Below, piece by piece: positions 1 through 5,604 of a DNA stretch of 5,604 bases (positions are counted from its first letter, which is position 1; each line of letters begins with the position of its first letter). The position numbers and the translations under genes were made by a program. This DNA is from Candidatus Nitrosymbiomonas sp. GTDB lineage: Bacteria; Sysuimicrobiota; Sysuimicrobiia; Sysuimicrobiales; Humicultoraceae. The notes under the pieces are model-generated. The model saw only the letters and a list, made by a program, of their open reading frames with translations. It did no database searches and was not told where the DNA came from. The stretch covers positions 1-5,604 of the forward strand of contig DYHL01000173.1 of assembly GCA_020724185.1 (NCBI GenBank). Direction: 5' to 3'.

Positions 1-977
1 ATCCCCATGAGCTTGGCGCCAACCATGATCGCCACGATCGTCAGCAGCGGTGAGAGCCCCACGGCCTGCTTCATGACCCGCGGCACCAGGACGTTGCCCT
101 CGACCTGCTGGATCACCGTGAAGAAGACGATCACGGCCACCACCTGCCAGGTGGACCCAAAGGGCGCCACCAGCACCGCGGGAATCGCGCCCAGCACCGG
201 CCCGATCATGGGTATCAACTCGGTGACGCCGGCGGCCAGGCCCAGCAGGAGCGGATATGGGAGCCCGATCGCCCAGGTCCCGAGGCCAGCCACCACGCCG
301 ACGATGAGGCCGAGCAGGAGCTGACCGCGCAGCCATCCGCCGAACTTCCGCCCGACGTGCGCCAGCACGGCCTCGACCTGCGGCCGGCGCTGCTGGGCGA
401 AGAGCCGCAGGAACCCCTGCTTGATCGCCGGTCCCTCCAGCAGCATGTAGATGCTGAGGATCAGGGCCGTGATGGCTGACACAACCACGCCGAAGACGCG
501 GAAGGCCACGCCGGTGGCCGCGCCGACATAAGCGGTGAGGCGGCCGGCTTCGTGGGGAAGCCGGTCCAACAGGGCGGCCAGGTCCGGGAGCCAGGCGTAG
601 CGATGCTGGAATCCCTCCAGCATCGCCCGCAGCCCCTGGTAGAACTCGGGCGCCTTCTCCACGAACTGCCGCGACTCGGCCACGATCGGCGTGATCAGCA
701 GGCCGCCCGCGAGCACCAGCGCCACGAGCACACCCAGGTACACCACGGCAATCGCCCCCGAACGCGGAAGGCGCCGGCGGCGCCGGGTCCAGGTGCGGCC
801 CGCCAGCCGCTCGACCACGGGGCTTAGCCCTGTTGCCAGGATCGCGGCGATGAGGACCACGACGAGAATCTCGCCGACCTCGAGAAGCAGGCGGACGAAG
901 CCCACGACGGCGAGAGCCGCGAGCACAACGATGGAAGTGTTGATGACCAGTTCTGCTCGGGAGCCCAGCGCGGTCAC
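1..977 (-). CDS. AI-2E family (PerM-like) transporter, C-terminus cut off by window edge
   Basis: Integral membrane protein of the AI-2E/PerM exporter family. Members have been linked to autoinducer-2 export, Na+/H+ antiport and general efflux, so the substrate is unknown. The minus frame is open from the left edge up to a stop at 1111-1113. With a GTG start at 977 it has 325 full codons. Hydrophobic segments begin near residue 10 (NTSIVVLAALAVVGF). The C-terminal half has family landmarks: LIPMIGP from residue 254, a Q-x-E-G-N motif with Glu293, VPRVM around Pro299, and GLSPLLTIVAIMVGAKLMG at the edge. Family members run about 340-370 residues, so only a few tens of residues are missing. The start is uncertain. 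There is no in-frame ATG near the N-terminus. GTG 977 abuts a GAGGGG run with no spacer, and TTG 1085 is an alternative. The gene is divergent from the tRNA and perR genes. Family assignment is firm; start and substrate are not. Confidence 0.9.
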   Translation of the reverse strand, partial: MTALGSRAELVINTSIVVLAALAVVGFVRLLLEVGEILVVVLIAAILATGLSPVVERLAGRTWTRRRRRLPRSGAIAVVYLGVLVALVLAGGLLITPIVAESRQFVEKAPEFYQGLRAMLEGFQHRYAWLPDLAALLDRLPHEAGRLTAYVGAATGVAFRVFGVVVSAITALILSIYMLLEGPAIKQGFLRLFAQQRRPQVEAVLAHVGRKFGGWLRGQLLLGLIVGVVAGLGTWAIGLPYPLLLGLAAGVTELIPMIGPVLGAIPAVLVAPFGSTWQVVAVIVFFTVIQQVEGNVLVPRVMKQAVGLSPLLTIVAIMVGAKLMG

Positions 978-1041
978 CCCCTCACGGGTCGCAGATGCTG
1001 CTTCTCGGGAATACTGCTTCTGGGAAGCTTCGCGGTTCGCC

Positions 1042-1070
1042 TTGACGTCCCTTCGGGCGTTTCCTAGAAT
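1042..1070 (+). promoter_or_regulatory. sigma70-like promoter for tRNA-Asn
   Basis: TTGACG at 1042-1047 and TAGAAT at 1065-1070 are separated by 17 bp, close to the housekeeping consensus. The predicted transcription start is near 1077, about 20 nt before the mature tRNA 5' end, which leaves a short leader for RNase P. Position and spacing make this the likely tRNA promoter. It lies just upstream of, or inside, the 5' end of the divergent AI-2E gene, depending on that gene's start. Confidence 0.7.
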
Positions 1071-1098
1071 GAGTGCGCTGGTCAAGCTCGTCCCGCGT

Positions 1099-1173
1099 TC
1101 CGCGGTAGCTCAACGGTAGAGCGTCCGGCTGTTAACCGGAGGGTTGTAGGTTCGAGTCCTACCCGCGGAGCCA
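1099..1173 (+). tRNA. tRNA-Asn (anticodon GTT), CCA encoded
   Basis: Full cloverleaf. The acceptor arm TCCGCGG (1099-1105) pairs with CCGCGGA (1163-1169). The D stem is GCTC/GAGC, with a GG in its loop. The anticodon stem TCCGG/CCGGA encloses loop CTGTTAA, with anticodon GTT at 1131-1133 reading Asn codons. The variable loop is 5 nt (GGGTT). The T stem GTAGG/CCTAC encloses loop TTCGAGT. Discriminator G is at 1170 and CCA is encoded at 1171-1173. Every stem is perfectly paired, so this looks like a functional gene. No T-rich terminator follows; transcription could end at the weak hairpin near 1188-1205 or read into perR. Confidence 0.97.
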
Positions 1174-1203
1174 GATTCCAATCCTCGAAGTACACGAACG
1201 TGC

Positions 1204-1232
1204 TTGATAGTGGGTGCACTTTAGGATATATT
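1204..1232 (+). promoter_or_regulatory. sigma70-like promoter for the perR-katA-OCD operon
   Basis: TTGATA at 1204-1209 and TATATT at 1227-1232 are 17 bp apart and sit in an AT-rich patch that stands out from the GC-rich surroundings. The predicted start is near 1239. A second -10-like hexamer, TATGAT at 1243-1248, lacks a good -35. A loose 15-bp dyad with 4 of 7 pairs (1222-1236, ends TA/TA and core GA/TC) covers the -10 box and could be a weak operator, but it matches the PerR consensus poorly. Confidence 0.6.
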
Positions 1233-1270
1233 CTTATTTGCGTATGATTCCTATTTCGTCAGCCACCGAG

Positions 1271-1735
1271 ATGACGCCGCCCCCGCGCGAGCTGCAGCAA
1301 CGGATGAATCGCTTCGGGGATGTGCTCCGGCGCTCCCGGGCAAAGCTAACCCATCAACGCATGGAGATCTACCGCGAGGTGGCGCGGACCGGTGATCATC
1401 CCGACGCCGAAACGGTCTACAGAGGCGTTCGCAAGAGGATTCCCACGGTCTCGCTGGACACCGTGTACCGGACCCTGTGGCTGCTCATGGACTTGGGGTT
1501 AATCACCACCCTGGTCACCACTCGGGGGAGGGTGCGGTTCGATGCGAACATAGACTCTCACCATCATTTCGTCTGCACTGAGTGTGGCATGGCCGGCGAC
1601 TTCCACAGCAATGAGTTTGATGGGTTGGAGATTCCCGACGCTGTGAAGGCCTGGGGCACAGTGGAAAGAACGCACGTGGAGTTCAGAGGGCTCTGCTCTC
1701 GGTGCTCAAGAGAGAAAGTGAAGAGATCAAGATAG
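1271..1735 (+). CDS. perR: PerR-type peroxide-responsive transcriptional repressor (Fur family)
   Basis: Fur-superfamily metal-dependent DNA-binding repressor, 154 residues from this start. An N-terminal winged helix (about residues 10-85, with THQR and SLDTVYRTL in the recognition region) is followed by a metal-binding dimerisation domain. The five regulatory ligands of Bacillus subtilis PerR (His37, Asp85, His91, His93, Asp104) fall at His43, Asp91, His97, His99 and Asp110. The four structural-zinc cysteines fall at Cys102, 105, 142 and 145. All nine keep a constant offset of 6. Asp at the fifth position, where Fur has Glu, favours a peroxide sensor whose His residues are oxidised by Fe(II)/H2O2. 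It is the first gene of the operon, ahead of catalase, the classic PerR target. ATG 1271 fits family length and lies downstream of both candidate -10 boxes. ATG 1244 would be nearly leaderless, and GTG 1214 lies inside the promoter. No strong Shine-Dalgarno is visible. Base composition is lower in GC than the flanks. Confidence 0.93.
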   Translation: MTPPPRELQQRMNRFGDVLRRSRAKLTHQRMEIYREVARTGDHPDAETVYRGVRKRIPTVSLDTVYRTLWLLMDLGLITTLVTTRGRVRFDANIDSHHHFVCTECGMAGDFHSNEFDGLEIPDAVKAWGTVERTHVEFRGLCSRCSREKVKRSR

Positions 1736-1747
1736 ACATCTATCTTG
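1728..1747. promoter_or_regulatory. Perfect 9-2-9 inverted repeat between perR and katA (operator or mRNA hairpin)
   Basis: CAAGATAGA (1728-1736) and TCTATCTTG (1739-1747) are exact reverse complements around a CA centre. The repeat covers the perR stop codon (1733-1735) and ends 4 nt before the katA ribosome-binding site. It has the size and symmetry of a repressor operator, and its GATA-containing half-sites faintly resemble Fur/PerR half-sites. The even 9-2-9 geometry differs from the 7-1-7 PerR box. As RNA it would form an 8-bp stem with a 4-nt loop. There is no T-run, so it is not an ordinary terminator. Confidence 0.6.
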
Positions 1748-1750
1748 GAC

Positions 1751-1757
1751 AGGGGGA
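1751..1757 (+). promoter_or_regulatory. katA ribosome-binding site
   Basis: The purine run AGGGGGA lies 6 nt upstream of ATG 1764. This is good Shine-Dalgarno spacing and fixes the katA start. It lies immediately downstream of the inverted repeat, so a hairpin or bound protein there could affect ribosome access. Confidence 0.75.
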
Positions 1758-1763
1758 ATCACG

Positions 1764-3251
1764 ATGGCAGATGACAAGAAAGCGCTGACCACCGGCTTTG
1801 GGATGCCGGTTGACAATGACCTGAACTCCGCTACCGCAGGGCCCAAAGGCCCGGCGCTCATCCAGGACGTCCACCTGATCGAGAAGTTGGCCCACTTTGA
1901 TCGCGAGCGGATTCCCGAGCGCGTGGTGCACGCCAAGGGAGCCGGCGCGTACGGGTACTTCGAGGTCACCCACGATGTCACCAAGTACACGCGCGCTAAG
2001 TTCCTATCGCAGATAGGGAAGAGGACCGAGGTCTTCCTGCGCTTCTCCACCGTCGGCGGCGAGAAGGGATCGGCGGACGCGGAGCGCGATCCGCGGGGCT
2101 TCGCGGTGAAGTTCTACACCGAAGAGGGCAACTATGACATGGTGGGCAACAACACCCCGGTCTTCTTCATCCGCGACCCTCTGAAGTTTCCGGACTTCAT
2201 TCATACCCAGAAGCGCCACCCGGCGACCAACCTCAAGGATCCGGACATGTTCTGGGATTTCCTTTCCCTGACCCCCGAATCCATCCACCAGGTCACAATC
2301 TTGTTTTCGGATCGCGGCACCCCCAGGACGTACCGCCACATGAACGGGTACAGCAGTCACACCTTCATGTGGTACAACAAGAAAGGCGAATACTTCTGGG
2401 TGAAACTCCACTTCAAGACCGAGCAGGGAGTTCAGAACTTCACCGGCGAGGAAGCGGAGCGCATGCGTAGCACTGACCCTGACCATGCTACCCGCGACCT
2501 GCACGAAGCGATCGCGCGGGGAGACCACCCGTCCTGGCGCCTCGAGGTGCAGATCATGACGCCGGCTCAGGCCAAGGACTACCGGTTCGACCCATTTGAC
2601 ATCACGAAAGTGTGGCCGCACGCCGACTTCCCGCCCATCGAGGTCGGCCGTCTGGTCCTCAACCGCAACCCGGGGAACTACTTCGCCGAGGTGGAACAGG
2701 CGGCATTCTCCCCGGGCAACTTCGTTCCCGGCATCGGCCCGTCCCCGGACAAGATGTTGCAGGGACGCCTGTTCAGCTACCACGACACCCACCGGCACAG
2801 ACTCGGTCCCAACTACCACCTGCTTCCGGTCAATGCACCAAAAGCCACTCAGGTGCACAGCTACCAGCGGGACGGTTCCATGCGCCTGGACAACAACGGC
2901 GGGGGCAGCCCCAACTACTGGCCGAACAGCTTCGGCGGTCCAGCGCCGGACCCCGAAGTAGCTGCTCCGCCCATTGAAGTGTCCGGCTTGGCCGCGCGCC
3001 ACACGTATGAGCTGGGCGACGTGGATTTCGTGCAGGCGGGCGACCTCTACCGCAAGGTCATGACAGACCAGGACCACGAGCACCTGATTCGCAACGTCGC
3101 CTCCCACCTCAAGAACGCGCAGAAGCGCATACAGCTTCTGCAGACATCCCACTTCTACAGGGCGGACAAGAAGTACGGTGAGCGCGTCGCCCAGGCGCTC
3201 GGGCTGAGCGTTGATGAAGTCAAGCGACTCGCGGAGGCGTCCCATGCCTGA
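1764..3251 (+). CDS. katA: Monofunctional heme catalase, small-subunit clade 3
   Basis: Cytoplasmic heme b catalase that converts two H2O2 to water and O2. At 495 residues it is full length for small-subunit (clade 3) catalases and lacks the extra C-terminal domain of large KatE/HPII enzymes. Visible sites: catalytic His56 in RVVHAKGAGAYGYF, the distal Ser95 region (RFSTV), catalytic Asn129 in YDMVGNNTPVFFIRD, and the proximal heme ligand Tyr339 in RLFSYHDTHRHRLG with its downstream Arg/His. The C-terminal part, from about residue 400, carries the small helical catalase immune-responsive domain. No signal peptide is seen. It lies 28 bp behind perR with a good ribosome-binding site, so repression by PerR and induction by peroxide are likely (inference). 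Its last 8 bp overlap the start of the next gene. The reverse strand also has long open frames, a side effect of codon composition. Confidence 0.98.
   Translation: MADDKKALTTGFGMPVDNDLNSATAGPKGPALIQDVHLIEKLAHFDRERIPERVVHAKGAGAYGYFEVTHDVTKYTRAKFLSQIGKRTEVFLRFSTVGGEKGSADAERDPRGFAVKFYTEEGNYDMVGNNTPVFFIRDPLKFPDFIHTQKRHPATNLKDPDMFWDFLSLTPESIHQVTILFSDRGTPRTYRHMNGYSSHTFMWYNKKGEYFWVKLHFKTEQGVQNFTGEEAERMRSTDPDHATRDLHEAIARGDHPSWRLEVQIMTPAQAKDYRFDPFDITKVWPHADFPPIEVGRLVLNRNPGNYFAEVEQAAFSPGNFVPGIGPSPDKMLQGRLFSYHDTHRHRLGPNYHLLPVNAPKATQVHSYQRDGSMRLDNNGGGSPNYWPNSFGGPAPDPEVAAPPIEVSGLAARHTYELGDVDFVQAGDLYRKVMTDQDHEHLIRNVASHLKNAQKRIQLLQTSHFYRADKKYGERVAQALGLSVDEVKRLAEASHA
3233..3237 (+). promoter_or_regulatory. 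Ribosome-binding site for the OCD-family gene, inside katA
   Basis: GGAGG lies 6 nt upstream of ATG 3244 and within the katA coding end. It decides the start against the upstream in-frame TTG 3211 and ATG 3214, and implies coupled translation with katA. Confidence 0.7.
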
Positions 3252-4218
3252 GCAGAGGATCCTCTACCTGTCGCAGTCGGACGTGGCGTCCACTGGCGTC
3301 ACAATGCGAGAGATCATTGACGCGTTGGAGGTGGCATTCCGCGAGCACGGTGAAGGACGCGTCGAGATGCCGCCCAAGCCGGGCGTACACACGCGGCCTG
3401 ACGCGTTCATTCACGCGATGCCCGCGTACATTCCCGCGCTGCGCGCGGTCGGGATGAAATGGGTGAGCGGATACCCCGAGAACCAAGGCCGCGGACTGCC
3501 GTACATCAGCGGTCTGTTTGTTCTCAACGACGATGATACTGGCCTGCCACTCGCGGTGATGGACTGCACCTGGATTACAGCGATGCGCACCGGCGCGGCC
3601 ACCGCGATAGCGGCAAAACACCTCGCCCGGCCGGACTCCAAGACGGTCGGCATTCTAGGCTGCGGCGTCCAAGGCCGCAGCAACCTCGAAGCCCTCAATG
3701 TGCTGTTCCCGCTCGAGCGCGTCATCGCGTACGATGTGGTGCCCGAGCAGACGGACCGATTCGCCGCCGAGGTTGAAGAGCGCTGGGGCCTGCGGGTCGT
3801 CAAGGCGAAGCAGCCCCGGGACGCCGTGGACGGCTGCGATCTGGTCGTCACCGCGGGGCCGATTCTGCGCAAGCCGCACGCGACGATCAAGGCTGGCTGG
3901 CTGAACAAAGGCGCGTTCGCGTCGCTCGTTGATTTCGATTCCTACTGGGACGGCGCGGCCATGAAGGAAACGGACAAGTTCTGCACGGACGACGTTCCGC
4001 AGTTGGAGCACTATCGCGAGGTCGGGTATTTCCAGGACATCCCGCCGGTCTATGCCACGGTTGGCGAGTTGGTGGCAGGGAAGAAACCCGGGCGTGAAGG
4101 TCCCGGAGAGCGCACGATGACCTGCAACCTGGGACTCGCCCTGGACGACGTGGCCACCGCGCCTCTTGTCTACCGCCGCGCGGTTGAGCGCGGGGTTGGA
4201 ACCTGGCTGAAGCTGTAA
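3244..4218 (+). CDS. Ornithine cyclodeaminase / mu-crystallin family NAD(P)-dependent oxidoreductase
   Basis: Soluble enzyme of the ornithine cyclodeaminase/mu-crystallin/archaeal alanine dehydrogenase superfamily, 324 residues, near usual length. The N-terminal substrate domain has Lys72 (GMKWVSGYP) and Arg115 (TAMRTGAATA), matching the substrate-carboxylate Lys and Arg of ornithine cyclodeaminase. A Rossmann fold follows, with GCGVQG at 139-144. Asp164 at the end of the second strand (VIAYDV) suggests NAD over NADP. The C-terminus returns to the substrate domain (NLGLALDDVATA). The segment where ornithine cyclodeaminase has GGDCPGKTEL with catalytic Asp228 reads VDFDSYWDGAAM here (residues 229-240). 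Asp232 may be the equivalent, but the motif is divergent, so true cyclodeaminase activity is doubtful. Amino acid dehydrogenase or ketimine reductase are alternatives. The start overlaps katA by 8 bp (ATGCCTGA). Family firm; substrate unknown. Confidence 0.93.
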   Translation: MPEQRILYLSQSDVASTGVTMREIIDALEVAFREHGEGRVEMPPKPGVHTRPDAFIHAMPAYIPALRAVGMKWVSGYPENQGRGLPYISGLFVLNDDDTGLPLAVMDCTWITAMRTGAATAIAAKHLARPDSKTVGILGCGVQGRSNLEALNVLFPLERVIAYDVVPEQTDRFAAEVEERWGLRVVKAKQPRDAVDGCDLVVTAGPILRKPHATIKAGWLNKGAFASLVDFDSYWDGAAMKETDKFCTDDVPQLEHYREVGYFQDIPPVYATVGELVAGKKPGREGPGERTMTCNLGLALDDVATAPLVYRRAVERGVGTWLKL

Positions 4219-4222
4219 CCTG

Positions 4223-4243
4223 AGCGGCGCCCTCCGGCGCGCT
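4223..4243. terminator. GC-rich hairpin between convergent genes, possible shared terminator
   Basis: AGC plus GCGCC (4223-4231, with G4226 bulged) can pair with GGCGC plus GCT (4236-4243) around a CTCC loop. It sits in the 23-bp gap between two convergent stop codons, where a bidirectional terminator would be expected. Neither strand has a T-tract after it, so an intrinsic terminator is only weakly supported. Confidence 0.3.
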
Positions 4244-4970
4244 ACAGGCTCCCCAGCCAGATCCGAAGGTTCTTGAACGCCACGAAGAGCAGGGTCAGCG
4301 CGAGCACGCGCCGCAGGTGCAGCGGCGGAAGCCGGTACGCGCCAACGCGGGACCCGACGAGGCCGCCCAAGAACGCCGCCACCACGAGCGGCCACAGATC
4401 GCCGACAACCAGGGCGCCGCGCACCGCGCGTCCGGCCAGCCCCGCGATTGAGTTGACCACGATGAACGCGGCCGAGACCGCCGCGGTCTGCTTGGCGCCG
4501 GCCCATCCGGCGAGGAGCATCAGCGGGCTCAGGAAGATTCCGCCGCCGACCCCGACGATGCCCGAGAGGACCCCGATGCCGGCGCCGGAGACAAGCGCCA
4601 CCGGAAGGGCGAGGGGTTTCGGCGGTCGCTCCGAGGGAGTCCACCACAGCCGCACGGCCGCGGCCAGCAGCGCAGTGCCCAGCAACAGCGTGTAGACGCG
4701 CGGGGCGACGTGCAGCAGCCCGCCCAGGTACGCCGACGGAACCGAGGTGACCATAAACGGCCAGATCAGTTGGATCGAAAGATGCCCGGCGCGCGCGTAG
4801 GTGATCGTCGCGATCCCGGCCACCAGCACGTTGAGCAGCAGCGCGCTGGTGGACATCTCGCCGGGCGGAACGCCGAAGAGACTCAGTATGCCCAGGTAGG
4901 CTGAGGCGCCGCCGTGGCCCACAGAGGAGTACACCGCCGCGGCCAGGGCGACGAGCAGGAGTGGAAGCAT
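4242..4970 (-). CDS. TauE/SafE family membrane permease
   Basis: Polytopic inner-membrane protein of the TauE/SafE (DUF81) family, whose studied members export sulfite, sulfoacetate or other organic anions. It has 242 residues, within but near the short end of the family's usual 240-270. The family's internal duplication shows as two glycine-rich segments in hydrophobic surroundings: SVGHGGAS (Gly18-Gly21) and GIVGVGGGIF (Gly140-Gly144). About eight hydrophobic stretches are visible, for example residues 3-29, 41-57, 67-85, 93-109, 120-139, 163-181, 187-206 and near the C-terminus. ATG 4970 was chosen because the hydrophobic N-terminus begins there; the frame stays open upstream only as antisense of the ABC gene. 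No clear Shine-Dalgarno precedes it. It is convergent with the OCD-family gene and divergent from the ABC ATPase. Substrate not inferable. Confidence 0.9.
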   Translation of the reverse strand: MLPLLLVALAAAVYSSVGHGGASAYLGILSLFGVPPGEMSTSALLLNVLVAGIATITYARAGHLSIQLIWPFMVTSVPSAYLGGLLHVAPRVYTLLLGTALLAAAVRLWWTPSERPPKPLALPVALVSGAGIGVLSGIVGVGGGIFLSPLMLLAGWAGAKQTAAVSAAFIVVNSIAGLAGRAVRGALVVGDLWPLVVAAFLGGLVGSRVGAYRLPPLHLRRVLALTLLFVAFKNLRIWLGSL

Positions 4971-5001
4971 GACTGAATGGTTCGCAGGGCCCGTCGGGAC
5001 T

Positions 5002-5024
5002 CCTCCGGAAGGAAGCCCCGGAGG
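5002..5024. repeat. 7-bp inverted repeat in divergent TauE/ABC spacer
   Basis: CCTCCGG (5002-5008) and CCGGAGG (5018-5024) are exact reverse complements with a 9-nt spacer. They lie in the 75-bp region between two divergent starts. This could be an operator for either gene or a leader hairpin. No convincing -35/-10 pair is visible in the spacer. Confidence 0.45.
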
Positions 5025-5031
5025 CCACACC

Positions 5032-5037
5032 GAAGGG
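5032..5037 (+). promoter_or_regulatory. Ribosome-binding site for ABC ATPase gene
   Basis: GAAGGG lies 8 nt upstream of GTG 5046 and favours that start over the in-frame GTG 5037, which would overlap the site. Confidence 0.6.
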
Positions 5038-5045
5038 TGCTGGTC

Positions 5046-5604
<559 letters not shown>

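Noticed and set aside
691..1119. Plus-strand open frame opposite the AI-2E gene and reaching into the tRNA
   Set aside because: Arg/Thr/Ser-rich shadow of the minus-strand membrane protein. It runs into the tRNA and has no domain signal.
1188..1205. Hairpin AAG(TA)CACG/CGTGCTT as a tRNA terminator
   Set aside because: The stem is short, needs a 2-nt bulge and has no T-run after it. It also runs into the -35 box of the perR promoter.
1222..1236. PerR box over the perR -10 element
   Set aside because: Only 4 of 7 symmetric pairs hold, and about half the positions match the TTATAATnATTATAA consensus. This is too weak to list as a site.
1718..1746. katA-specific promoter GTGAAG-17-TATCTT
   Set aside because: The -35 match is poor, and the predicted start near 1753 would cut off the katA ribosome-binding site.
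2004..3245. 413-codon open frame on the minus strand across katA
   Set aside because: Fully antisense to a clear catalase, with no recognisable domain. It is explained by codon bias in GC-rich DNA.

Overview
The window is a GC-rich bacterial chromosome segment. GC is roughly 60-70% in most stretches I hand-counted and dips in the perR region. It carries housekeeping and stress genes packed tightly. The PerR-type regulator with a four-cysteine zinc site, the single-domain clade-3 catalase and the tRNA with an encoded CCA are all compatible with many GC-rich phyla, so I do not assign a taxon.

Layout, left to right. (1) Positions 1-977, minus strand: an AI-2E/PerM-family membrane protein that runs off the left edge, so its C-terminus is missing. 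(2) Positions 1042-1173, plus strand: a tRNA-Asn(GTT) gene behind a strong sigma70-like promoter. (3) Positions 1204-4218, plus strand: a probable three-gene operon. It holds a PerR-type peroxide-sensing repressor, a heme catalase and an ornithine cyclodeaminase/mu-crystallin family oxidoreductase. The first gap is 28 bp and carries a perfect 9-2-9 inverted repeat. The second junction is an 8-bp overlap. (4) Positions 4242-4970, minus strand: a TauE/SafE-type membrane permease, convergent with the operon. (5) Positions 5046-5604, plus strand: a GlnQ-type polar amino acid ABC transporter ATPase that runs off the right edge. It is divergent from the permease across a 75-bp spacer with a 7-bp inverted repeat.

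How the genes may work together. PerR proteins sense H2O2 through iron-catalysed oxidation of their metal-site histidines and then release catalase genes, so perR-katA is a self-contained peroxide-response unit. The dehydrogenase/cyclodeaminase overlapping the end of katA suggests coupled expression of an imine/amino-acid enzyme with catalase. Its substrate cannot be read from the sequence. The amino acid transporter at the right edge may or may not be related. I see no CRISPR array, insertion sequence or phage gene, and no stretch over 300 bp without a gene. The most interesting signals are the perR-katA palindrome, the catalase/OCD coupling and the lower-GC perR region beside a tRNA gene.
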